Shown: one piece after another, positions 1 to 8,141 of the stretch
Position numbering within the stretch: the first letter of the stretch is position 1
How the letters are laid out: each line of letters begins with the position of its first letter
The notes under the pieces: generated by a model
The model's input: the letters and a program-made list of their open reading frames with translations, nothing else
What the model was told of the DNA's origin: nothing
Database searches by the model: none
Translations under genes and position numbers: made by a program
From: Bin80 sp965209015
GTDB lineage: Bacteria > Bacteroidota > Rhodothermia > Rhodothermales > Bin80
NCBI GenBank assembly: GCA_965209015.1
Contig: OZ242367.1
Coordinates: 1,798,001 to 1,862,000 of the forward strand
Length of the DNA stretch: 64,000 nt
Reading direction: 5' to 3'

Positions 1-969
1 ACTTGGGCAACTTTGGTCGGGGGGGCTGTAGCAATATTCAGTGCTAGAGGTTTACGGAATCGGGGACAGCTATTTCTAACCGCCGCCTATGCATTTGGAG
101 GATATGTCCTGGCTTTATTCACAGTATGGTTATACGAGGGAGGAGCATGGTCACAAATCCAAGAATATCTGCTATATGCAGGATTAGGTTCATTTCTACT
201 CGTTACAGCCTCGCCATTTCTCTGGATTTTGGAGCGTATATTTGATATTACTACAGATTTACGACTACTTGAACTTTCAGATACAAATCATCCCTTGCTC
301 AAAGAATTGGTGAAACTAGCCCCTGGAACCTCAAATCATTCAATGCAGGTATCCAGTTTGGCTGGATCAGTGGCAGATGCAGTGAATGCAAATAGTCTAC
401 TGACGCGAGTTGGTGCACTCTATCATGATGTTGGAAAACTTTCTTCACCAGAGTACTTTATTGAAAATCAGTCTGACCAAATTAATCCCCACAACGATCT
501 AGATCCAGAAGAAAGTGCAGATATAATTATTAGTCACGTTAGCAAAGGGCTTGAACTCGGAGAGCGCTACCGATTACCCTCAAAAGTTCTACACCTTATT
601 GCCTCACATCATGGGACGACTCGAACAGAATATTTTTATCAGAAAGCACTTGAGCAAGCGAATACAAGCGGAAAGGACTTTCACGAGGATGCATTCAAAT
701 ATCCAGGACCCCGACCCAATTCAAAGGAGGCCGGGATTTTAATGTTAACCGATACGGTTGAGGCAGCCAGTCGAACGTTGCAGGATATCACCGGAGAGAA
801 ATTAGAGGGGCTGGTTGATGAACTTATCAACCAAAAAGTAGCGAGTGGTCAGTTGGACGACACCGGTTTGACTTTCCGAGATATTTCTCGCACAAAGAAA
901 GTCCTGTTGGAACAGCTTCTTGCTATCCATCATGTCCGACTAAGCTATCCTAAGGCGGGCAACTCGTAG
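1..969 (+). CDS. 7TM-HD (PgpH-type) phosphohydrolase, C-terminal part
   Basis: The frame is open to the left edge, so the gene starts outside the window. What remains begins with the last hydrophobic segments (about residues 15-70 of the visible part), followed by a cytoplasmic HD domain. An HSMQV motif near residue 108 and the HD pair in YHDVGKL near residue 137 are metal ligands; ASHHGT near residue 198 and a later D in MLTDTVEAA complete the set. In Firmicutes, PgpH proteins of this layout hydrolyse the second messenger c-di-AMP, and the same activity is inferred here. The extracellular 7TMR-HDED part that would confirm the subfamily is not visible. It converges on the minus-strand reductase gene. 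The HD motif set is complete and I see no disruption. Confidence 0.85.
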   Translation, partial: TWATLVGGAVAIFSARGLRNRGQLFLTAAYAFGGYVLALFTVWLYEGGAWSQIQEYLLYAGLGSFLLVTASPFLWILERIFDITTDLRLLELSDTNHPLLKELVKLAPGTSNHSMQVSSLAGSVADAVNANSLLTRVGALYHDVGKLSSPEYFIENQSDQINPHNDLDPEESADIIISHVSKGLELGERYRLPSKVLHLIASHHGTTRTEYFYQKALEQANTSGKDFHEDAFKYPGPRPNSKEAGILMLTDTVEAASRTLQDITGEKLEGLVDELINQKVASGQLDDTGLTFRDISRTKKVLLEQLLAIHHVRLSYPKAGNS

Positions 970-979
970 ATAATTTGTT

Positions 980-1002
980 GGAGTCTAAATATTTTAGGCT
1001 TC
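980..1002. terminator. possible weak hairpin terminator between convergent genes
   Basis: A 10-bp stem including two G-U pairs (GGAGTCTAAA / TTTAGGCTTC) with a 3-nt loop lies in the 51-bp gap between two convergent genes. No strong T-run follows on either strand, so this is only a candidate. Confidence 0.25.
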
Positions 1003-1020
1003 AAGGTAAGACAATTCAAG

Positions 1021-2034
1021 TTATGCTTCCGGTAGAAAGCATCTGGGGACAGGAAGGTCAGCAACTGTTCGTAGACCGGGTGACGACTTAAGAACATGTG
1101 GGATAGCATTCACCAGAGCTGCAACCGTGGCGGTATCCCCAAAAATCCCACCTTCAATGACCAGATTTATGGGAGGTGCACCGTTAACGATTACTCGATC
1201 CTCTGGCTTGTGAGCACCAACGTACATGCGCAGGTCTAATGACACAGCAACGCGGTCATTCATGAATGCCTCGGCAGTATGCTTAATTCCGGCTACTCTG
1301 CCGGAGGATACAGTAAGGTAAGGAGTGGTTACTTTCGATTCAGCAATGACAGGCTCCAGTTTTTCCGTAAACTTTTGGATTGGCCAACCAAATCCGTGCA
1401 TCACCAATCTCATGGATTCAATCAACCCAATATGTCCAAATCCTCCTTGCTTTTGTCGTTCTTGAAACTCTTCAACAGTGATTCCCGCTCCGACCTTCTG
1501 CTGAAGAGGACGCCGTCTTAAACCGGCATCGACTCGGCGCTGAACGCTGACTGAATGGACACGGGTACAGACACCAGTCGCCATTAGAGCAAGAACATCC
1601 ATCGCATATCCTGGATTCACCCCGGTACCAAGGATGGTAACCCCGTACTCTTTTGCCAAAGAATCCAACCGCGCGGCGATCTCTGCATGACGATCAAAAG
1701 GGTAGGGGAGTTCTTCGGTGCTTGAAACTACAGAAGCGCCAGCGCGGATACAGTGATTCAGTTGCTCTTCAACCTGAGGAAGGAATGAACTCGTGGTATG
1801 TAAAACAATATCTGGTTTAGAATTCGTCAGAACCTTTTCTGCATCAGAAGAAATAACAATGTCGGAAGATACATCTACGAGGGATCCAACCGTGCGGTTA
1901 ACCTTCTGAGGATCAACATCAATTGCTCCCACCAACTCTAAGCTGCCGACTTTAGCTTTGTCTAAAATTAACCTGACGGTTTCCTGACCAATTGGCCCTA
2001 ATCCATACTGGACAATCCGTATTGGATGACTCAT
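1021..2034 (-). CDS. NAD(P)-binding dihydrodipicolinate reductase-like / 2,4-diaminopentanoate dehydrogenase-family protein
   Basis: A 337-aa cytosolic protein. The N-terminal Rossmann nucleotide-binding motif GLGPIG is at residues 12-17, and a GTGVNPGY segment near residue 137 is the usual substrate-loop region of dihydrodipicolinate reductase-like enzymes. The family resemblance is to dehydrogenases such as 2,4-diaminopentanoate dehydrogenase (ornithine degradation) rather than lysine-biosynthetic DapB, which is shorter. It starts 9 bp after the end of pruA, so the two are probably co-transcribed. This suggests a role in catabolism of proline, ornithine or a related amino acid. The exact substrate cannot be read from the sequence. 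Confidence 0.7.
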   Translation of the reverse strand: MSHPIRIVQYGLGPIGQETVRLILDKAKVGSLELVGAIDVDPQKVNRTVGSLVDVSSDIVISSDAEKVLTNSKPDIVLHTTSSFLPQVEEQLNHCIRAGASVVSSTEELPYPFDRHAEIAARLDSLAKEYGVTILGTGVNPGYAMDVLALMATGVCTRVHSVSVQRRVDAGLRRRPLQQKVGAGITVEEFQERQKQGGFGHIGLIESMRLVMHGFGWPIQKFTEKLEPVIAESKVTTPYLTVSSGRVAGIKHTAEAFMNDRVAVSLDLRMYVGAHKPEDRVIVNGAPPINLVIEGGIFGDTATVAALVNAIPHVLKSSPGLRTVADLPVPRCFLPEA

Positions 2035-2043
2035 GTCTACACT

Positions 2044-3681
2044 TTATGTGTTATCTGGTTGATTAAATGGATAACCAAAGTGAGTGGGTGGGGTAAATGT
2101 TTCCTTGATTGTTCGTACGGAGACCCAGCGCATCAGATTAGGGGGTGCTCCAGCTTTATCGTTGGTACCGGACGCTCGTGCTCCACCAAACGGCTGCTGT
2201 CCGACAACCGCCCCAGTAGGTTTGTCATTGATGTAGAAATTCCCCGCTGAATTACGAAGAGCATTGCTGGCCTGTACAATCACTCTTCTATCCTGCGCAA
2301 AGATGGCACCCGTTAAAGCGTAAGGAGATGTTTGATCTACCAGTTTGAGGGTTTCGGAGAAATTTGAATCTTCGTAAACAAAGATAGTTACGACGGGACC
2401 AAAGATTTCCTCACGCATCGTACGATATTGGGGATCAGTAACCAGAATGACGGTTGGTTCGATAAAATATCCTCCCTCATCACTAAAATGACCTCCGGCA
2501 ATAATCTGTGCATCGGGAGAATCATGAGCCTCTGAAATATATTTGGTAATATTATCGAAAGAAGCCCGATCAATAACGGCATTGACGAAGTTTGAAAAAT
2601 CTTCAACTGGACCCATTTTCACCTCGTCTAATTGCCCCAATAAGGTGTCTTTCATTACATTCCAGCGAGATTTGGGAAGATAGACGCGAGAAGCAGCAGA
2701 GCATTTTTGCCCCTGATATTCAAATGCCCCCCGCACAATTGCAGTGGCCACAGCATTCGGATCTGCAGACGAGTGGGCTATAATGAAATCTTTGCCTCCT
2801 GTTTCTCCAACGATGCGAGGATATGTATCGTAGGAGGCAATATTTGCACCAATCGTTCTCCACATGTGCTGAAACGTTCTAGTGGACCCAGTAAAGTGAA
2901 GCCCAGTAAAGCTCGGAGAAGCAAGTACGGGATCCCCGATTACGGGGCCCGAGCCAGGCACCATATTAATTACACCAGGAGGTAGTCCTGCTTCTTCAAG
3001 TAACTTATAAATAAAATAGGCAGAATAGATTGAAGTAGACGCCGGTTTCCAGATGACCGTGTTCCCCATCAATGCAGGAGCGGTAGGCAGGTTACCCGTA
3101 ATTGAAGTAAAATTGAATGGTGTTACTGCAAATACAAATCCCTCAAGTGCCCGATATTCCAGACGATTCCATACTCCTGAGGAAGAGTAAGGCTGATCTT
3201 CATAGATTTTGGAAGCATATTCGATATTGAAACGAAAAAAATCAATGAGTTCACATGCGGCGTCTATTTCCGCTTGATATGCATTCTTGCTCTGACCAAG
3301 CATCGTGGAGGCATTCAGAGCATCTCTCCATGAACCGGAGAGTAGTTCGGCAGCTTTGAGAAAGATTGCGGCACGATCAATGAAGTCCATCTCTGACCAC
3401 ATATGACGGGCTTCTAGAGCAGAGTCAATGGCTTGGGTGACTTCTTTAGGCCCACATTTATGAACCGTTCCAAGGAGATGACTCAATTCATGCGGTGGTC
3501 TGATTTCTTCAATATTGCCTGTATGAATTGCATTCCCGTTGATGAATGCGGGAATTTCTAATTCAGTCCGTTTGAGTTCATGTAGCTTTGCTTGTAGACT
3601 GAGACGTTCCGGAGAACCAGGGGCATAATTCAAGACTGGCTCATTCACCGCTGGTGGAATGACGGGGCTGCTATTGTTCAT
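2044..3681 (-). CDS. pruA: L-glutamate gamma-semialdehyde (1-pyrroline-5-carboxylate) dehydrogenase
   Basis: A 545-aa aldehyde dehydrogenase of the long ALDH4 type (about 540 aa is usual). It oxidises glutamate semialdehyde to glutamate with NAD+, the second step of proline degradation. The nucleotide-binding VTPFNFTSI segment, the GSTRTF loop, the catalytic glutamate in GETGGKD and the catalytic cysteine in YQGQKCSAAS are all present and in order. The C-terminal GPVVTIFVY and PFGGARASG motifs are also intact. The ATG start at 3681 gives the normal N-terminus. No proline dehydrogenase (PutA/PRODH) domain is fused or adjacent. It is followed at once by a reductase-like gene, which suggests a short amino-acid catabolic operon. 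Confidence 0.93.
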   Translation of the reverse strand: MNNSSPVIPPAVNEPVLNYAPGSPERLSLQAKLHELKRTELEIPAFINGNAIHTGNIEEIRPPHELSHLLGTVHKCGPKEVTQAIDSALEARHMWSEMDFIDRAAIFLKAAELLSGSWRDALNASTMLGQSKNAYQAEIDAACELIDFFRFNIEYASKIYEDQPYSSSGVWNRLEYRALEGFVFAVTPFNFTSITGNLPTAPALMGNTVIWKPASTSIYSAYFIYKLLEEAGLPPGVINMVPGSGPVIGDPVLASPSFTGLHFTGSTRTFQHMWRTIGANIASYDTYPRIVGETGGKDFIIAHSSADPNAVATAIVRGAFEYQGQKCSAASRVYLPKSRWNVMKDTLLGQLDEVKMGPVEDFSNFVNAVIDRASFDNITKYISEAHDSPDAQIIAGGHFSDEGGYFIEPTVILVTDPQYRTMREEIFGPVVTIFVYEDSNFSETLKLVDQTSPYALTGAIFAQDRRVIVQASNALRNSAGNFYINDKPTGAVVGQQPFGGARASGTNDKAGAPPNLMRWVSVRTIKETFTPPTHFGYPFNQPDNT

Positions 3682-3844
3682 TTAATAGATGGGTCTGGAG
3701 AGAGACGGATGAGTGATCAACATGCAATAATTGGGGTTATACTCTCCAAGTTCTAGAATCTTTCCATTTTTTCATGAGATACATGATTATGGGAGTTTCT
3801 CACTTTCTCTTGATAGATTGTACATTAATTAGCCATCTGATTCT

Positions 3845-5080
3845 GTGTCATTTAAAGCCTTTGTAGCCTTACGATATTTGATTGGGGTTCAAGGGGGCAA
3901 GAGTGGAAGTACGTTTTTGAGATTGATCTCCTTAATTGCGATTGGAGGAGTCTCCCTTGGCGTTGCTACTCTACTGCTCGCTCTTGCTGTCGTACGCGGA
4001 TTTAGCGAAGAGATTGAGGCTAAAATTACGGGGTTTGGCGCTCATGTACAGGTTGAAAATATCCGACACGCTCCTCTGAATCGTTCCACCGAGCTTATAG
4101 CAAAGATCAGGGAGAATGATTCCGTGATCTCGGTTCAGCCTGTCGTAGCAGAATTCGTTTTAATTCGAAAATCCAGCCAAGATATCGATGGGGTAGGGAT
4201 TTGCGGAATACCCCAACTGCCCACTTTTTTGAAAGACCATTTGATCAGTGGCACTGCGAACCTTGATCCAACCCCCAGTCCTCGGCTCGTCATTGGCAAC
4301 CTTCTAGCGGAGAGCCTCAACCTTTCGGTTGGCGACCGTGTAACTTTGCTCTCTACGAGAAACTTAGCCAATCCTGAAATGCTCATGATGATTCGTCCCC
4401 GTCTGAAACAGTTTGAGATCACGGGGATCTACGAAACCTCGCTGACCGATTTTGACCAGACCTACGTATTTACAGACATCAATACTGCCCGACAGCTACT
4501 TAATTATCTGCCAGATGAGGTATCACGAATTGAAGTTTTTCTTGACGATGTTTCTGTTGCCAAATCGGTTGCATTTGACTTTGAAGAATCCCTAGGTCTA
4601 GGAATACTTGCCCGAAGTATATTTGAAATATATCAGGGATTATTTGCTTGGGTAGATCTTCAGGAAGCAATTATTCCCCTCGTTATCAGTGTCCTAATTC
4701 TTGTTGCTGCTTTCAATGTTATGGGAATGCTCTTGATGATCGTGATTGAAAAGACTCGGGAGATCGGAATATTGGCAAGTATGGGAGCATCTCGTCGTGA
4801 TCTTCACCAACTGTATTTATATCTTGGTTTCTTTGTGGGCGGACTTGGAACGATACTCGGTTTAGGGGTTGCTTGGGGATTGGGGGCCCTCCAACTCCAC
4901 TATGGCATAGTTGGACTACCCGCGGAGGCATATTACATGGATACTGCACCTGTAGCATTGTATGTAACCGATTTTTTATTGGTTGCGCTTATATCGCTCT
5001 TATTATCCCTTTTAGCAGCCTATTTCCCTGCGCGAATTGCCTCTCGGATCCCACCACTGCGTATACTTCGATTTGGATAG
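3845..5080 (+). CDS. LolC/LolE-type ABC transporter permease
   Basis: A 411-aa inner-membrane protein with one N-terminal transmembrane helix (about residues 28-50), a large periplasmic MacB-like domain and three C-terminal helices (about 275-300, 325-348 and 375-400). This is the FtsX/LolCE topology. In Gram-negative bacteria these permeases release lipoproteins from the inner membrane to LolA. The partner ATPase LolD is not next to it. The start is a GTG: an in-frame stop at 3830 excludes a longer form and no ATG lies near. The 163-bp spacer to divergent pruA should hold both promoters. A LolC/E role is inferred; MacB-like export permeases share the fold. Confidence 0.8.
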   Translation: MSFKAFVALRYLIGVQGGKSGSTFLRLISLIAIGGVSLGVATLLLALAVVRGFSEEIEAKITGFGAHVQVENIRHAPLNRSTELIAKIRENDSVISVQPVVAEFVLIRKSSQDIDGVGICGIPQLPTFLKDHLISGTANLDPTPSPRLVIGNLLAESLNLSVGDRVTLLSTRNLANPEMLMMIRPRLKQFEITGIYETSLTDFDQTYVFTDINTARQLLNYLPDEVSRIEVFLDDVSVAKSVAFDFEESLGLGILARSIFEIYQGLFAWVDLQEAIIPLVISVLILVAAFNVMGMLLMIVIEKTREIGILASMGASRRDLHQLYLYLGFFVGGLGTILGLGVAWGLGALQLHYGIVGLPAEAYYMDTAPVALYVTDFLLVALISLLLSLLAAYFPARIASRIPPLRILRFG

Positions 5081-5115
5081 AAACCTGAGAACATATAATT
5101 AATCCTGCTTAGTTA

Positions 5116-5364
5116 ATGATCTTATTTAAGGTGCAACTTTTCAGTGTACTTCGCTCAAAACTAAATAAAACAACGGTTAATCTTGAGACTCCTGATGAGC
5201 TTACGGCTTGCGAGTTTCTTGATATGACTTGTAAGCTCTATCCTGCTATGGCGCCATATCGTAGTGTGATGCGCCTAGCTGTCAATCATGAATATATCTC
5301 CGATTCAACCATTATTCATGAGGGAGACGAAATTGCTATCATAACCCCTGTGAGTGGTGGCTGA
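5116..5364 (+). CDS. moaD: molybdopterin synthase small (sulfur carrier) subunit MoaD
   Basis: An 82-aa ubiquitin-fold protein ending in the diagnostic Gly-Gly (VSGG). This C-terminus is adenylated and thiocarboxylated and donates sulfur to precursor Z (cPMP) in molybdenum cofactor synthesis. Length and terminus match the family. Its last 11 bases overlap moaE, so the two subunits are probably translated together. Other moa genes (moaA, moaC, moeB) are not in the window. Confidence 0.88.
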   Translation: MILFKVQLFSVLRSKLNKTTVNLETPDELTACEFLDMTCKLYPAMAPYRSVMRLAVNHEYISDSTIIHEGDEIAIITPVSGG

Positions 5365-5824
5365 GGAATCAATTGAACGTTGGGTACAACTTTCGTTGCA
5401 GCCAATAGATGTTGCTGCAGCCCATGCATTTATGCGAACCCCAAAAGCGGGGGGGATCGCAATCTTTGTCGGTACCACACGTCAGTGGACGGATGGACAG
5501 GAAACGCTCTCCTTAATGTACGAGAGCTATGAACCAATGGCTCTCAAAGAGATGCACCGACTATTAAACGAGGCTTCAACCCGTTGGCCGATCCGCCGCG
5601 CGTGCCTGCTGCACCGACTTGGAGAGGTTCCTCTCTCGGAGTCCAGCGTACTCATTGGTGTAGCTACACCTCACCGCAATGAAGCCTTTGAGGCATGTCG
5701 CTTTTTAATTGATCAAGTTAAGGTTCAAGCTCCTATCTGGAAACAAGAACAGCGATCTGATGGGAGAAGGATTTGGATTGAAGGAAGCAAAGTTCCAGAT
5801 ATATCTAATCCTGGAGAGCACTGA
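5354..5824 (+). CDS. moaE: molybdopterin synthase large (catalytic) subunit MoaE
   Basis: A 156-aa protein with the MoaE landmarks: GGIAIFVGTTR near residue 34, YESYEPMA near 56, HRLGEVPL near 89, and the C-terminal VKVQAPIWKQE, whose lysines belong to the active site. With MoaD it converts cyclic pyranopterin monophosphate to molybdopterin. It starts at a GTG (5354) inside the moaD 3' end; an adjacent GTG at 5357 is equally possible. Its 3' end overlaps the 3' end of convergent purC by 20 bp, which leaves no room for a normal terminator between them. Confidence 0.9.
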   Translation: MVAEESIERWVQLSLQPIDVAAAHAFMRTPKAGGIAIFVGTTRQWTDGQETLSLMYESYEPMALKEMHRLLNEASTRWPIRRACLLHRLGEVPLSESSVLIGVATPHRNEAFEACRFLIDQVKVQAPIWKQEQRSDGRRIWIEGSKVPDISNPGEH

Positions 5825-6758
5825 GGATTCGCTCTTCTGGATTTAGATGCAAATCGGGAATAAATGTCTTACCTGAAACCTTTTCAAACAAATCAATATA
5901 TCGTGAGGAAACCTGCATTCGGAAATCATCTGGAAGAATAGGGGCCACCTGTCCTTTCTGTCCGCGAAATCCCTGATCCATAAGCCACTCACGAACAAAT
6001 TCTTTGGAAAGTTGCTGCTGCGGTTCTCCCTTTTTTAACAGCTCACTGTACGGTTCTAAATAGAAATAACGTGAAGAATCTGGAGTGTGAACTTCATCAA
6101 TCAAAACCCAATCTCCGGTAGAGGTTTGGCCAAATTCATATTTGGTATCAACAAGAATCAATCCTTGTGCCGCTGCGAGATCTGTTCCTCGTTGAAATAA
6201 TGCCAAAGAGATTTCTTCAAGATGATCAAACGAGTCTTGATCAATCAGTTCCTGTTTGATGGCTTCTTCTCTGCTGATATCTTCATCATGCCCCACCTGT
6301 GCCTTCGTGGTAGGGGTTAAAATAGGCATAGGAAGTGGATCGTTTTCGTTTAGCCCATCGGGCAACGATTTACCACAAAGGATACGTTTACCGGACCGGT
6401 ACGTCCGCCATGCATGTCCCACGAGATATCCGCGAACTACAAATTCAAGCTTTCCAGGGTTACATTTCCGTGCAATCGTCACATTTGGATCGGGGATACT
6501 CAAAATATGATTAGGAATGATATCACCGGTAGCTTCAAAGAAAAAGGCAGCGAGTTGATTGAGTACTTGACCTTTGAATGGAATTGTTTGGTCTAATACA
6601 AAATCAAATGCAGAGATCCGATCAGTTGTGATCATGATCAAACGATCTCCCTGCTCATAGGTGTCTCGAACCTTTCCTTGATACCTAATTCCGAAATCTG
6701 AGAAGCTGGTTCCAGTCAGGGTTTTGTCTAATTGGTTACGGATTGATTGGGAATGCAT
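5805..6758 (-). CDS. purC: phosphoribosylaminoimidazole-succinocarboxamide (SAICAR) synthase
   Basis: A 317-aa enzyme that joins aspartate to CAIR in de novo purine synthesis. Visible motifs are GKVRDTYE (residues 28-35, ATP-binding), TDRISAFD, the VVRGYLVGHAW segment, and LVDTKYEFG and IDEVHTPDSSR in the C-terminal half. The length fits the longer, yeast-like SAICAR synthases (about 300 aa) rather than the 237-aa E. coli type. It starts 2 bp after the stop of a LacI-family gene and is probably co-transcribed with it. The 3' end overlaps moaE on the opposite strand. Confidence 0.95.
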   Translation of the reverse strand: MHSQSIRNQLDKTLTGTSFSDFGIRYQGKVRDTYEQGDRLIMITTDRISAFDFVLDQTIPFKGQVLNQLAAFFFEATGDIIPNHILSIPDPNVTIARKCNPGKLEFVVRGYLVGHAWRTYRSGKRILCGKSLPDGLNENDPLPMPILTPTTKAQVGHDEDISREEAIKQELIDQDSFDHLEEISLALFQRGTDLAAAQGLILVDTKYEFGQTSTGDWVLIDEVHTPDSSRYFYLEPYSELLKKGEPQQQLSKEFVREWLMDQGFRGQKGQVAPILPDDFRMQVSSRYIDLFEKVSGKTFIPDLHLNPEERILSALQD

Positions 6759-6760
6759 AT

Positions 6761-7801
6761 CTAATTCTCGTTACGATTGAAGTCGCTGGAACATCTTATG
6801 CGAAGGTCAACGACAATTTTACGGTCTATTCGTGAAGAATCCGAGGGGGTCTTCTGACGGACAAGTAAACGTTCAGCAGCAAGCCGTCCAGTATGCTCAA
6901 TGCGCTGATCAATACTACTTAATCCGATAAAATAGCTGGTTTTTATATCATCATATCCGACCAGAGCAACATCCTCTGGCACTCTTTTTCCTGCATCTCT
7001 CAACGCTTTCCATGCACCGATTGCATGTACATCGCTACTTGCAAGGACTGCGGTAATAGGTGGACTAATTTTCAATAGTTCACTCATCGCTTCAAATCCA
7101 TTTTCTTCACTGAATCCCGCATGCTTAACGGTTGTCCCACTTTGGATTAGTTGACTATCAAACTGAATCTTATATTTTTTTAATGCTTTTTTGTAACCTT
7201 GAATTCGTTGGAGTTGAACATAACCATCCGTATGGGCTCTGATCAAGCCTATGCGTTGGTGTCCCATTTCTAGCAGGTGCTTGGCAGCCTTCTCAGCACC
7301 AATTGCGTTATCCCAATAGAAGCAGTCAAAATCAGTATGATGGTTACCAATCAAAATCACCGGTGCACTGAATGCTTTTAGCTCTTTTGCCAAGGGAGGG
7401 GTAACTGGGATCCCAGCTAAAATCAAACCGTCAACCTTACCTCTTTTTAATTTTCTTTTGAGGCGACTCAGCGGATCCGTGCTCCCAAGATCAAACAAGA
7501 GTAGATCACACTCTTCATCTACATCAGCCAGAACAGTTCGTAGCCCCTTGAGGAGTGCATTATGGAATGCAGTTGTGATTGTTGGAGTAGCAATTGCAAT
7601 TACATTTGAATCGCGCTGCGCTAACGATTTTGCCACACGGTTCGGAAGGTACTTCAGTTCATCCATCACTTTAAGTACTCGCTCCCGAGTATGTTCTGCT
7701 ACGTCTGATGAATCATTTAGTACACGGGATACAGTGGAAATGGCAACACCCGCCTTATTTGCAACTTCATAAATTGTTACAGGTGACTTGGAGCGTGGCA
7801 T
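6761..7801 (-). CDS. LacI-family transcriptional regulator
   Basis: A 346-aa repressor-type protein. The N-terminal helix-turn-helix spans about residues 8-30 (IYEVANKAGV then STVSRVLN), followed by the hinge helix (LPNRVAKSLA) and a periplasmic-binding-protein-like sensor domain. LacI proteins usually sense sugars, and PurR senses purines. This gene lies directly upstream of purC with a 2-bp spacer, so it may control purine synthesis or simply share a transcript with it. The effector cannot be told from the sequence. Its own promoter should lie in 7802-8141, where I found no convincing operator. Confidence 0.9.
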   Translation of the reverse strand: MPRSKSPVTIYEVANKAGVAISTVSRVLNDSSDVAEHTRERVLKVMDELKYLPNRVAKSLAQRDSNVIAIATPTITTAFHNALLKGLRTVLADVDEECDLLLFDLGSTDPLSRLKRKLKRGKVDGLILAGIPVTPPLAKELKAFSAPVILIGNHHTDFDCFYWDNAIGAEKAAKHLLEMGHQRIGLIRAHTDGYVQLQRIQGYKKALKKYKIQFDSQLIQSGTTVKHAGFSEENGFEAMSELLKISPPITAVLASSDVHAIGAWKALRDAGKRVPEDVALVGYDDIKTSYFIGLSSIDQRIEHTGRLAAERLLVRQKTPSDSSRIDRKIVVDLRIRCSSDFNRNEN

Positions 7802-8141
7802 ATAATTAGGTCAAGTGAGTAATTCGGCACTAAGGTTTTAAGGTTTTACTATCTTGTTAAGGTTGCTGTTCTTGAGTATATCTGCACAGAATTCCTTGGA
7901 GATAATAATACCATTCAATCTTACGCTTCCCTGTTCCCAAAAAAACTAGACTTCCTGAATTGGGGTCATTCACCCATCAAAGTGAAGATCCTTAATTTTT
8001 CGTTTAGTATACCGATGAGTACTTGATGAAAGATTCAGCTTTGATCTTTCCAAGTTATCTATAATCCTACTTCTCTCTTGAAGATATTAGATCCTAACCA
8101 GTTTTCCTAATGCACCTCATGGGTAGGCGATCCTACTTGGA
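7802..8141. other. intergenic, no gene seen
   Basis: This stretch separates the start of the LacI-family gene from the end of the LRR surface-protein gene, both on the minus strand. It is AT-rich with no coding signal and no clear hairpin plus T-run. It should hold the promoter of the regulator-purC unit. Confidence 0.5.
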
